Positions 1 through 5,235 of a stretch of DNA of 5,235 bases are shown here, piece after piece. Every line of letters begins with the position of its first letter. Positions within the stretch are counted from its first letter, which is position 1. The notes beneath the pieces were generated by a model. The model had not been told where the DNA came from and searched no databases. It saw nothing but the letters and a program-made list of their open reading frames with translations. The translations under genes and the position numbers were made by a program. Source of the stretch: an uncultured bacterium (GTDB lineage: Bacteria; Actinomycetota; UBA4738; HRBIN12); contig CALGFI010000233.1 in the NCBI GenBank assembly GCA_937881155.1, positions 1 to 5,235 on the forward strand, written 5' to 3'.

Positions 1-1
1 T

Positions 2-1315
2 GTTGGCGGGATCGCGTTCAACCGTGCTGGCGCGATCAACGGCGACGTGTGGGTGGCGACGTACCTGACGAACCCGTCGGGCGCGCTGCCGTGGGACTAC
101 GCGCGAACGCGCATCGTGGGCACGGGCACTCCGTCCCGGAACTTCCAAGGCGTCTTCCAGGACAAGCCGATGCTCGAGGTCGACCGGACGGGCAACCCGG
201 ATACGGACGGCAACGTCTACGTTTGCTGGTCACGGTTCACGGGGTTCGGCCAGAACAAGATCTACTTCAGCCGGTCCACCGATTCAGGCGAGACGTTCTC
301 CACTCCGATGCAGATACATCGCACGAACGAGTTCATCTCGGTGCAGGGCTGCGACATCGCCGTGGAGGCGGATGGGGACGTTTACCTCACGTTCCGCACG
401 TTCACGGCCAATCCCCAGAGGCCCGAAGGTCTCGCCTTCGCGCGGTCTGAGGACGGTGGCCTCAGCTTCAGCAGGGCCCGGCTGATCCAGACGATCACGA
501 CGTACTTCCCGTTCGACGGCACGCGTGACTGTGGCGACGGTCTGTTCGAATGCCCATCCGAGTTCGTCTTCGCGCGGATCCCGCTCGAGCCGAGGGTGAC
601 GTCGGATCAGACGGGAGACCTGCCTGGCGTCCATCTTGTCTACAACGCGGTCGATCCGACGACGATCACCCACAGCGATTCCACGTACACGTCCGCGGGG
701 AGTCCCGCGAACGGCGAGGTCGGGCAGTCGCTCGTCTACGTGATCAGTACGACGAACGACGGACAGACCTGGACGCCGAATCCGGTCGCCGTGGATGACC
801 AGCCGATGGGCCATCAGTTCTTCCCGGACATCGACGCGCACGGGGGCGTGCTCGGCGTCGTCTGGCAGGACTCTCGAACGGACGACTGCTACAGCGTCCA
901 GCGCCCGATGGGGAACACCGCGGCGGCGACGGCGTGCGCGTCGAACGACGTGGTCAACACGTTCGCGGCGTTCTCGGAGACCGGCACATCGTTCGGCTCG
1001 TCGACACAGCTGTCGACGATCGGGAACCAGCCGCAGTACGAGATGTTCAGCAATCGGGACATCCCCTTCTACGGGGACTACAACTGGATCTCCATCCAGG
1101 ACGTGAACACGACCACGCTGTTCGCGTACGCGGCGTGGACGGATCACCGCGACGTCGTCACAGGAACCGACCCGCGCGAGGAGACACAGGACGGGTTCGA
1201 CGTTCACCAGTGTCGCGTCGCCGACGCCGACGGCGTCTTCGGGCCAGACCTATGTCCGAACGCCGGCGGTCTCGACCAGAACATCTACGGGCGCGGCCTG
1301 ACGATCACGACCTGA
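2..1315 (+). CDS. BNR/Asp-box beta-propeller protein (sialidase superfamily), 5'-truncated
   Basis: The reading frame is open from the left edge to the TGA at 1313-1315 (437 residues visible), so the true start and any signal peptide lie outside the window; the GTG at 47 is only an internal codon. Asp-box motifs (S/T-x-D-x-G-x-T-F/W) are seen at 275-298 (STDSGETF), 446-469 (SEDGGLSF) and 752-772 (TNDGQTW), with a degenerate fourth at 974-994 (SETGTSF). Their regular spacing indicates the blades of a sialidase-type beta-propeller. The protein is rich in Thr, Ser, Asn, Asp and aromatic residues and has several cysteines, including a CGDGLFEC pair. This fits an exported, disulfide-stabilised protein, though export is inferred. 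Asp boxes mark the fold, not the reaction: they occur in sialidases, other glycosidases and non-catalytic propellers. An R-I-P triplet at 575-583 lies after two Asp boxes, not before them as in true sialidases, so enzymatic activity is not claimed. The gene ends 17 nt before the acetyltransferase gene. Confidence 0.8.
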   Translation, partial: VGGIAFNRAGAINGDVWVATYLTNPSGALPWDYARTRIVGTGTPSRNFQGVFQDKPMLEVDRTGNPDTDGNVYVCWSRFTGFGQNKIYFSRSTDSGETFSTPMQIHRTNEFISVQGCDIAVEADGDVYLTFRTFTANPQRPEGLAFARSEDGGLSFSRARLIQTITTYFPFDGTRDCGDGLFECPSEFVFARIPLEPRVTSDQTGDLPGVHLVYNAVDPTTITHSDSTYTSAGSPANGEVGQSLVYVISTTNDGQTWTPNPVAVDDQPMGHQFFPDIDAHGGVLGVVWQDSRTDDCYSVQRPMGNTAAATACASNDVVNTFAAFSETGTSFGSSTQLSTIGNQPQYEMFSNRDIPFYGDYNWISIQDVNTTTLFAYAAWTDHRDVVTGTDPREETQDGFDVHQCRVADADGVFGPDLCPNAGGLDQNIYGRGLTITT

Positions 1316-1332
1316 TACGTGGCTCGGGCCGT

Positions 1333-2103
1333 GTGAGGGCGCGGGATCATTCCGTCGGCGAGCGGATCGCCGGGGGCGTGGTCGAGGCGTGGCGTGATCG
1401 CGTTCGTCACCTGGACGGCCACGTCATCGACGAGGCCGACGGCATCGTCGTGTGTCTTTCGAACCTCCCGGCTCCAGATCAGCAAGCCGCGTTGATCGAA
1501 CGCGAGCCGCTGGACGCGATGCGTGCGCTTGCTGATGCCGAGGCGATCTTCCGGGCTAACGGACAGTCGCTCGGGATCCTCGCCCAACGCCGACGGTACG
1601 AGTCGGTCGATCGGGCACTCCGCGAGTACGGCCTTACCGTCGTCATGACCGAGCCCGCGATGGCGATCGGTGTTGCGGACGTCTCGCCTGCCGTCGTGCC
1701 TGCGGGGGTGGAGATCGTTCGAGTGACCGACGCCGAGCTCCTCGGCCGGCTCGTGGATGTCGAGGTCCGTTCGTTCGGAAGCGAGCCAATCGTGGCGGAG
1801 CGCATGCTCGGCCCGGGGCAGCTCGAGCTGCCGGCCGTTCGGTTCTATGCCGCGCTCCTCGACGGCCGGCCGGTCGCGCAGGCGTACACCCACACCGTCA
1901 ACGGCGCCACCAGCGCGTGGGGCGTCGCCACCGTTCCCGAACTTCGTGGCCGCGGCATCGGAACTGCCATCACGGCCTTCGCCATCCGCGACGCGCCGAA
2001 CGCGGATCTCGCGTGGCTCATGTCAACGCGAGAGGGCAGATCGATGTACGAGCGCATGGGATTCCGCCACGCCTCCGACTGGGACGTGTGGGCGCACGCG
2101 TGA
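1333..2103 (+). CDS. GNAT-family N-acetyltransferase
   Basis: Predicted 256-residue cytoplasmic acetyl-CoA-dependent acyltransferase; the substrate is not deducible. The C-terminal half carries the GNAT core: a beta-strand ending VATVPEL, then the acetyl-CoA pyrophosphate-binding motif A, RGRGIGT, at residues 205-211, a following helix (AITAFAIRDA), and a motif-B-like MYERMGF at residues 238-244. The N-terminal half (about residues 1-115) includes LREYGLTVV followed by EPAMAIGV. It resembles the degenerate first GNAT lobe of two-lobed actinobacterial GNAT proteins and lacks its own R-G-x-G loop. The frame stays open upstream to 934, inside the preceding gene, but that region is overprinting: the propeller gene is clearly coding there. 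The GTG at 1333 is the first start after that gene's stop. It has no obvious Shine-Dalgarno sequence, so translation may depend on the upstream gene 17 nt away. A GTG at 1378 is a less likely alternative. Confidence 0.85.
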   Translation: MRARDHSVGERIAGGVVEAWRDRVRHLDGHVIDEADGIVVCLSNLPAPDQQAALIEREPLDAMRALADAEAIFRANGQSLGILAQRRRYESVDRALREYGLTVVMTEPAMAIGVADVSPAVVPAGVEIVRVTDAELLGRLVDVEVRSFGSEPIVAERMLGPGQLELPAVRFYAALLDGRPVAQAYTHTVNGATSAWGVATVPELRGRGIGTAITAFAIRDAPNADLAWLMSTREGRSMYERMGFRHASDWDVWAHA

Positions 2104-2105
2104 CG

Positions 2106-2143
2106 TTCGGAACGCGTCGGAGGGCGCTCGTATACTCGAACGC
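2106..2143 (+). promoter_or_regulatory. Putative promoter of the SRP RNA gene
   Basis: TATACT at 2131-2136 matches the bacterial -10 consensus at five of six positions. It ends 7 nt before position 2144, which is independently predicted as the RNA 5' end by the terminal helix. The -35 side is weak: TTCGGA at 2106-2111 with a 19-nt spacer is the best candidate, and nothing better sits at the ideal 17 nt. The promoter lies between the acetyltransferase stop codon and the RNA. Start-site agreement supports the -10; the -35 assignment is tentative. Confidence 0.6.
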
Positions 2144-2419
2144 GGTGGCCGTGCTAGGCGGGGAGCCAGCGGTGCCCTGAACTCGCAATCCGCTTCAGCG
2201 AGGCTGAATCCCCGTCCGAGGCCCGGCGGGTCCGAGGCAGCTCCCGGTGCGGAGCGTCGATGGTCGGGTCCCGCGCGACGCCAACCTGTGAACCCGGTCA
2301 GGTCCGGAAGGAAGCAGCCGTAAGCGGGCGCTGGCGGGTGCCGCGGGAGTGCCTGGCCGGAGCTACCGGCCGGTGACGCGCTCGAGTCCGACGTGGTCGA
2401 AGGCGGGTGCACGGTCACC
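2144..2419 (+). ncRNA. ffs: Signal recognition particle RNA, large (Alu-containing) bacterial type
   Basis: RNA scaffold of the signal recognition particle, which binds Ffh (SRP54) and targets nascent membrane and secreted proteins. The near-universal SRP54-binding hairpin is at 2297-2318, with GTCAGGTCC, a GGAA tetraloop at 2306-2309, and GGAAGCAGC. The 5' part is an Alu domain closely resembling Bacillus scRNA: GTGCTAGG at 2151-2158, GGTGCCCTGAAC at 2171-2182, and AGCGAGGCTGAATCCC at 2197-2212. Helices can be drawn by hand: 2157-2164 with 2209-2216, 2168-2172 with 2190-2194, and 2195-2198 with 2204-2207. Loop bases 2182-2185 (CTCG) can pair with 2199-2202 (CGAG), matching the known Alu loop-loop contact. 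In the S-domain stem, 2269-2275 pairs with 2342-2348. The ends close through an 11-bp helix, 2144-2154 with 2409-2419, with one G-U pair. Ends are defined by this helix and may be off by a few bases. In Bacillus this gene (scr) also lies directly upstream of dnaX. Confidence 0.95.
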
Positions 2420-2453
2420 ACTTCCCTCAGGCCTTAGGCTTCCCGCGGCTCGC

Positions 2454-2458
2454 GGAGG
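2454..2458 (+). promoter_or_regulatory. Ribosome binding site that fixes the dnaX start
   Basis: GGAGG lies 5 nt upstream of the GTG at 2464. It overlaps an alternative in-frame GTG at 2458, which is therefore unlikely to be the start. The in-frame GTG at 2407 is inside the SRP RNA terminal helix. A short GC hairpin (CCGCG-GCT-CGCGG, 2443-2455) overlaps the first bases of the site and could modulate access; that is inference only. Confidence 0.75.
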
Positions 2459-2463
2459 TGCGC

Positions 2464-4323
2464 GTGACTGAGGAGTACCAGTCCCTCTACAGGAAGTACC
2501 GACCGCAGGGCCCCGGCGAGGTCCTCGGCCAGGAGCACGTCGTCCGCGCGCTGATGGGCGCGGTGCGCGAGGGCCGTCTCGCGCACGCGTTCCTGTTTTG
2601 TGGCCCGCGCGGGACGGGCAAGACTTCGACCGCGCGGATCCTGGCCAAGATGGTCAACTGCGAGAAGGGTCCGACCCCCGAGCCGTGCGGCGTGTGCGAG
2701 CAGTGCCTTCGGATCCGCGAGGGACAGCACCTCGACGTCGTCGAGATCGACGCGGCGAGCCACGGCGGCGTCGACGACGCGCGAGATCTCCGCGAGAAGG
2801 CGCCCACCGCGCCGGTGCAGGGGCGAGAGAAGGTGTACATCGTCGACGAGGCGCAGCGCCTGTCGCGCGAGGCGTTCGACGCGCTGCTGAAGGTGTTCGA
2901 GGAACCGCCGCCGGGCGTTCGATTCGTCCTGGCGACCACCGAACCGCACAAGATGCCGCCGACGATCGTCGGCCGGTGCCAGCGGTTCGACTTCCGTCGG
3001 GGCTCGATGGACCTCATCGGCGAGCACCTGATGCGCGTCGCCAAGGAAGAGGGCGTCACGCTGACCGAGCAGGCCGCGCAGGCGATGGCGCGGCAGTCGG
3101 AGGGATCGTTCCGCGACGCGCTGTCGCTGCTCGATCAGGCGTCGGTGCTCGGCGCGGGATCGATCGACGAACAGACCGTGTCGTCGCTCATCGGGACGGG
3201 CCGCACCGACGTGCAGTACGCGCTCGCGGACGCGGTTGCGGTCGGCGACGCGAAGGGCGTGTTCGAGCTCGTCAGCACGCTCGTGCTCGAGGGCCAGGAC
3301 CTCCGGCACGTGACGAACGAGGTGCTGGGGCACTTCCGGAACCTGCTGCTCGTGAAGACCGCGCCCGGGCAGCCGGAGCTGCTCGACGTCACCGACGATG
3401 AAGCCGAACGGCTGACCGCGCAGGGCGCAAAGTACTCGGCGCCGGAGCTCGCGCGGGTGATCTCGTTGCTGCTCGCCGCACAGACCGACATGCGGTGGAC
3501 CACGTCGCCGCGCCTGTCGCTCGAGCTCGCGCTGATCCGCTCGACGATCCCCGAGGCCGACGAACGCCCCGAGGCACTCGTCTCCCGCCTCGAACGCCTT
3601 GAGCGACTGTCAGGTATCGGGGGTGGCTCCGGGGTGCCTGCTTCAGGCTCGGATTCAGCGCCAGGCACGACGCCGAGCGCCGCTTCTTCGTCCGTAGGCG
3701 CTTCATACTCGCCTTCCGCAGGCACCCCATCGCCAACGCAATCGCCGGCGAGACGGTCGAGCGGCGCTCGCGCGGCCACCTCGAAGGATGTCGGCGCAGG
3801 GGTCGCTGCGGCAGGCAAGTATGAGGCGGCGCACACGCCGGAGCGGCCGCAAGCGGCGATCTCTGCCGCCGAATCCGCGCCTGAAGCAGCGGCCCCGAAG
3901 CCGTCGCGCGAGTCCCCGCCTGCAGCAGGCACCCCGAAGCCCTCAGCAGGTGCGAACGTGGACGTCGGGATGCTGCGGTCGAGCTGGCAGACCGTCATCC
4001 AGCACCTGCGCAGTCAGGGCAAGGCGGTGCTGCCGTCGTTTCTCGAGGTGGCCACGCCCGCCGCGTTCGATGGGCAGACGCTCGAGCTGGTTTTCCCGCC
4101 CGATCGCCGGTTCGGCGTCTCGAAGGTCGAGGAGCGCGAGGGCGAACTTCGCCAGGCGCTCCACGAGCTCCTCGGCATCGCGCCGGTCATCCGCTGTGTC
4201 GTGCGCGAGCCCGTTGCCGGCACGATTGACGTCGAGGACGACCCGCCTCTGTCGGAGGAAGAAGCACTCGCGCGTCTCACCGCCGAGCTCGGCGCCACGC
4301 CAGCGTCAGAGGACGGCTCGTAG
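2464..4323 (+). CDS. dnaX: DNA polymerase III subunit gamma/tau (clamp loader ATPase)
   Basis: Clamp-loader AAA+ ATPase that opens the beta clamp onto primed DNA; 619 residues from the GTG at 2464. The N-terminus (EEYQSLYRKYRPQ, then VLGQEHV) is the standard DnaX opening. Walker A GPRGTGKTS is at residues 47-55 (K53), zinc-module cysteines at 66, 75, 78 and 81, Walker B IVDEAQ around D128-E129, LLKVFEEPP from 141, sensor 1 ATTE with T158/T159, the SRC-like motif G170-R171-C172, and sensor 2 GSFRDA at 214-219. A collar domain follows to about 380. Residues 384-498 are a low-complexity Ala/Pro/Ser/Gly linker with in-frame repeats, and from about 499 comes a C-terminal domain (WQTVIQHL, then LELVFPPDRRFGV) of the type seen in Gram-positive DnaX. 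Oddities: GRC replaces the usual SRC, and DEAQ replaces DEVH/DEAH. No A-rich slippery run is visible, so a frameshifted gamma form is not predicted. It follows the SRP RNA by 44 nt with no clear terminator and abuts recR with no gap. Confidence 0.97.
   Translation: MTEEYQSLYRKYRPQGPGEVLGQEHVVRALMGAVREGRLAHAFLFCGPRGTGKTSTARILAKMVNCEKGPTPEPCGVCEQCLRIREGQHLDVVEIDAASHGGVDDARDLREKAPTAPVQGREKVYIVDEAQRLSREAFDALLKVFEEPPPGVRFVLATTEPHKMPPTIVGRCQRFDFRRGSMDLIGEHLMRVAKEEGVTLTEQAAQAMARQSEGSFRDALSLLDQASVLGAGSIDEQTVSSLIGTGRTDVQYALADAVAVGDAKGVFELVSTLVLEGQDLRHVTNEVLGHFRNLLLVKTAPGQPELLDVTDDEAERLTAQGAKYSAPELARVISLLLAAQTDMRWTTSPRLSLELALIRSTIPEADERPEALVSRLERLERLSGIGGGSGVPASGSDSAPGTTPSAASSSVGASYSPSAGTPSPTQSPARRSSGARAATSKDVGAGVAAAGKYEAAHTPERPQAAISAAESAPEAAAPKPSRESPPAAGTPKPSAGANVDVGMLRSSWQTVIQHLRSQGKAVLPSFLEVATPAAFDGQTLELVFPPDRRFGVSKVEEREGELRQALHELLGIAPVIRCVVREPVAGTIDVEDDPPLSEEEALARLTAELGATPASEDGS
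3636..3954 (+). repeat. Imperfect in-frame repeats in the dnaX linker
   Basis: A 24-nt motif occurs at 3879-3902 and 3918-3941 (20 of 24 bases identical). A further copy at 3711-3734 matches the 3918 copy at 19 of 24, and a partial copy at 3636-3650 matches at 12 of 15. All offsets are multiples of three (39, 207 and 282 nt), so the copies encode related Pro/Ala/Gly peptides such as PAAGTPKP, SAGTPSP and PASG. The closest pair forms a 13-codon tandem unit, 3877-3915 and 3916-3954. The copy at 3918 contains a perfect short palindrome, GCCTGC-A-GCAGGC (3918-3930), and GCCTG-CTT-CAGGC at 3636-3648 is similar. Low-complexity coding sequence can produce such similarity by chance, so confidence is moderate. 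Confidence 0.5.
4308..4313 (+). promoter_or_regulatory. Probable ribosome binding site of recR inside the dnaX 3' end
   Basis: AGAGGA lies 10 nt before the recR GTG at 4324, within the last codons of dnaX. The spacing is slightly long. Because the dnaX TAG and the recR GTG are adjacent, ribosomes finishing dnaX could reinitiate on recR, so coupling may matter more than this site. Confidence 0.5.
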
Positions 4324-4917
4324 GTGCAGGAAGGACCGATCCAGGATCTGATCGACGAGCTCTCGCGGCTCCCCGGCATCGGGCCGAAGTCCGCGCAGCG
4401 CCTCGCGTTCCATCTGGTGAAGTCGCCGCCTGACGATGCCAAGCGTCTTGCCGAGGCGATCGTGCAGGCGAAGGAACGCATCTTCTTCTGCCGCGAGTGC
4501 GGCAACGTGGCCGAAGGCGAGCTGTGCCGGATCTGTCGTGACGAGGGCCGTGATCGAACCGTCCTCTGCGTCGTCGAGGAGCCGAAGGACATCGCGACGA
4601 TCGAGAAGGCCGGGGTGATCAAGGGCCGGTACCACGTGCTCGGAGGCGCGATCAGCCCGCTCGACGGCATCGGACCGGAGGACCTTCGAACGAAGGAGCT
4701 GCTCGAACGGGTCGAGCGCGACAGTGTCACCGAGGTGATCATCGCCACGAACCCGAACCTCGAAGGCAACGCGACCGCGATGTACGTCTCGGCGCTGCTC
4801 AAGCCGGCGGGCGTTCGCGTCACGCGGCTCGCGAGCGGCCTTCCCGTCGGTGGTGACCTCGAGTACGCCGACGAGGTGACGCTCTCGCAGGCCCTCGAGG
4901 GCCGCCGCGAGATGTAG
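4324..4917 (+). CDS. recR: Recombination protein RecR
   Basis: Recombination-mediator protein acting with RecO and RecF in the RecFOR pathway, helping load RecA at gaps and stalled forks. The 197 residues match the family's usual length of about 200. Domains in order: a helix-hairpin-helix with LPGIGPKSAQRLAFHL at residues 16-31; a four-cysteine zinc finger at C56, C59, C68 and C71; a Toprim domain with VVEEPKDI (acidic pair E85/E86) and the signature GRYHVLGGAISPLDGIGP at 101-118; then VIIATNPNLEGNATA and the C-terminal RLASGLPVGGDLEYADE. The GTG at 4324 is chosen because VQEGPIQDLIDELSRLPG aligns with the usual M-x-EGPIQDLI beginning of RecR. The gene abuts the dnaX stop with no gap and lies 2 nt before the tautomerase gene, so it is almost certainly an internal operon gene. 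All expected motifs are intact. Confidence 0.98.
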   Translation: MQEGPIQDLIDELSRLPGIGPKSAQRLAFHLVKSPPDDAKRLAEAIVQAKERIFFCRECGNVAEGELCRICRDEGRDRTVLCVVEEPKDIATIEKAGVIKGRYHVLGGAISPLDGIGPEDLRTKELLERVERDSVTEVIIATNPNLEGNATAMYVSALLKPAGVRVTRLASGLPVGGDLEYADEVTLSQALEGRREM

Positions 4918-4919
4918 CG

Positions 4920-5235
4920 ATGCCGCACGTCCGGATCGAGATCCTCGAAGGGCGCTCGGTCGACGAACGGCGGCAGTTACTGCAGGCCGTGCACGACGCC
5001 CTCGTCGAGGCGTTCGAGATTCCGGACGACGATCGAGCTCAGCGGATCGTCGAGTATGACCCGATCAACTTCGAGATCCCTCCGGGGAGCTCCGACCGCT
5101 ACACGCTGATCGAGATCACGGCGTTCCCCGGGCGGTCCAGAATGGCGAAGGCTGCCCTGTACAAGGCGATCGTTCACCGGCTCGGCGACCTCGGCGTCGA
5201 TGCAGCCGACGTTTCGATCGTCGTCCACGAACCAC
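4920..5235 (+). CDS. Tautomerase-superfamily protein (double-length subunit), 3'-truncated
   Basis: The ATG at 4920 opens a frame still open at the right edge (105 residues visible; such proteins usually run to about 130-150). It begins M-P, so removal of Met would expose the amino-terminal proline that is the catalytic base of the tautomerase superfamily. LEGRS at residues 9-13 places an Arg at the position of Arg11 of 4-oxalocrotonate tautomerase, counted from Pro1. A second FPGRS at 69-73, followed by a helix like that after the first motif, shows the beta-alpha-beta unit is duplicated in one chain, as in the Tautomerase_2 / malonate semialdehyde decarboxylase-like group. IPPGSSDRYTLIEIT, linking the halves, is also typical of that group. 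The substrate is unknown; family members catalyse keto-enol tautomerisation, decarboxylation or hydrolytic dehalogenation. The start is 2 nt after the recR stop with no good Shine-Dalgarno sequence nearby, so translation is probably coupled. Confidence 0.88.
   Translation, partial: MPHVRIEILEGRSVDERRQLLQAVHDALVEAFEIPDDDRAQRIVEYDPINFEIPPGSSDRYTLIEITAFPGRSRMAKAALYKAIVHRLGDLGVDAADVSIVVHEP

Noticed and set aside
575..583. R-I-P triplet as the sialidase catalytic F/YRIP motif
   Set aside because: It lies after two Asp boxes and is preceded by Ala, while the canonical motif is F/Y-R-I-P near the start of the catalytic domain.
284..1207. Antisense open frame (307 codons) opposite the propeller gene
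   Set aside because: Its product is rich in Arg, Val and Asp and has no recognisable domain, while the opposite strand has clear Asp boxes.
934..1332. In-frame upstream extension of the acetyltransferase frame into the propeller gene
   Set aside because: The extension translates to an Arg-rich, low-complexity product and overlaps a region where the propeller frame shows Asp-box coding. It is a GC-rich alternate frame without stops.
1757..2323. Forward open frame (188 codons) spanning the acetyltransferase end and the SRP RNA
   Set aside because: It crosses a structured RNA and an established coding frame, and its product is low-complexity Arg/Ser/Pro.
2433..2440. Possible -10 box (TAGGCT, 2435-2440) for a dedicated dnaX promoter
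   Set aside because: It matches only the outer T-A and final T of the consensus and has no -35 element at a suitable distance.
2426..2455. Possible terminator after the SRP RNA
   Set aside because: The available stems are 3-5 bp (GCC-TTA-GGC and CCGCG-GCT-CGCGG) and no T-run follows.
3135..3998. Antisense open frame (287 codons) opposite the dnaX linker
   Set aside because: It is the Ser/Ala-rich mirror of the sense coding region, with no motif or start signal.
4014..4928. Long antisense open frame (304 codons) across dnaX and recR
   Set aside because: It lies opposite two unmistakable genes and its product is Ser/Arg-rich with no domain. It reflects stop-poor antisense frames in high-GC coding DNA.
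1..5235. CRISPR array, tRNA, rRNA, insertion sequence or defence genes
   Set aside because: I saw no regularly spaced direct repeats, tRNA-like cloverleaf, transposase motifs, terminal inverted repeats or nuclease/defence domains anywhere in the window.

Overview
The window is GC-rich, all recognisable genes are on the + strand, and GTG starts are common. It holds a conserved housekeeping block: SRP RNA, dnaX, recR and a tautomerase gene. Two accessory-looking genes precede it: the end of a secreted-type beta-propeller protein and a GNAT acetyltransferase. The RecR sequence, GTG starts and high GC suggest an actinobacterium or a neighbouring high-GC Gram-positive-type lineage. The SRP RNA is the long kind with an Alu domain, best known from Bacillus-like bacteria, so a deep-branching or uncultured actinobacterial lineage is a guess rather than a conclusion.

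Layout: 2-1315 is the 3' part of a gene for a BNR/Asp-box (sialidase-superfamily) beta-propeller protein, cut by the left edge. 1333-2103 encodes a GNAT-family N-acetyltransferase. A promoter-like -10 box at 2131-2136 leads into an SRP RNA of about 276 nt (2144-2419), recognised by its Alu domain, its SRP54-binding hairpin with a GGAA tetraloop, and closing 5'/3' ends. 2464-4323 is dnaX (clamp-loader tau-type subunit). 4324-4917 is recR, whose GTG directly follows the dnaX stop. 4920 to the right edge is the start of a gene for a double-length tautomerase-superfamily protein, 2 nt after the recR stop.

How the genes work together: dnaX, recR and the tautomerase gene are packed with 0-2 nt between them and are very likely one translationally coupled operon, with the SRP RNA gene just upstream. 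DnaX loads the sliding clamp during replication, and RecR works with RecF/RecO in recombinational repair. The small nucleoid-associated gene ybaB/ebfC, usually found between dnaX and recR, is absent here. The acetyltransferase and propeller genes have no evident functional link to this block.

I found no defence system, mobile element, CRISPR array, tRNA or rRNA, and nothing that convincingly amounts to an undescribed system. The points most worth a second look are the long SRP RNA, the missing ybaB, the repeat-bearing and codon-atypical DnaX linker with altered motif residues around the ATPase core, and the tautomerase gene coupled to recR.
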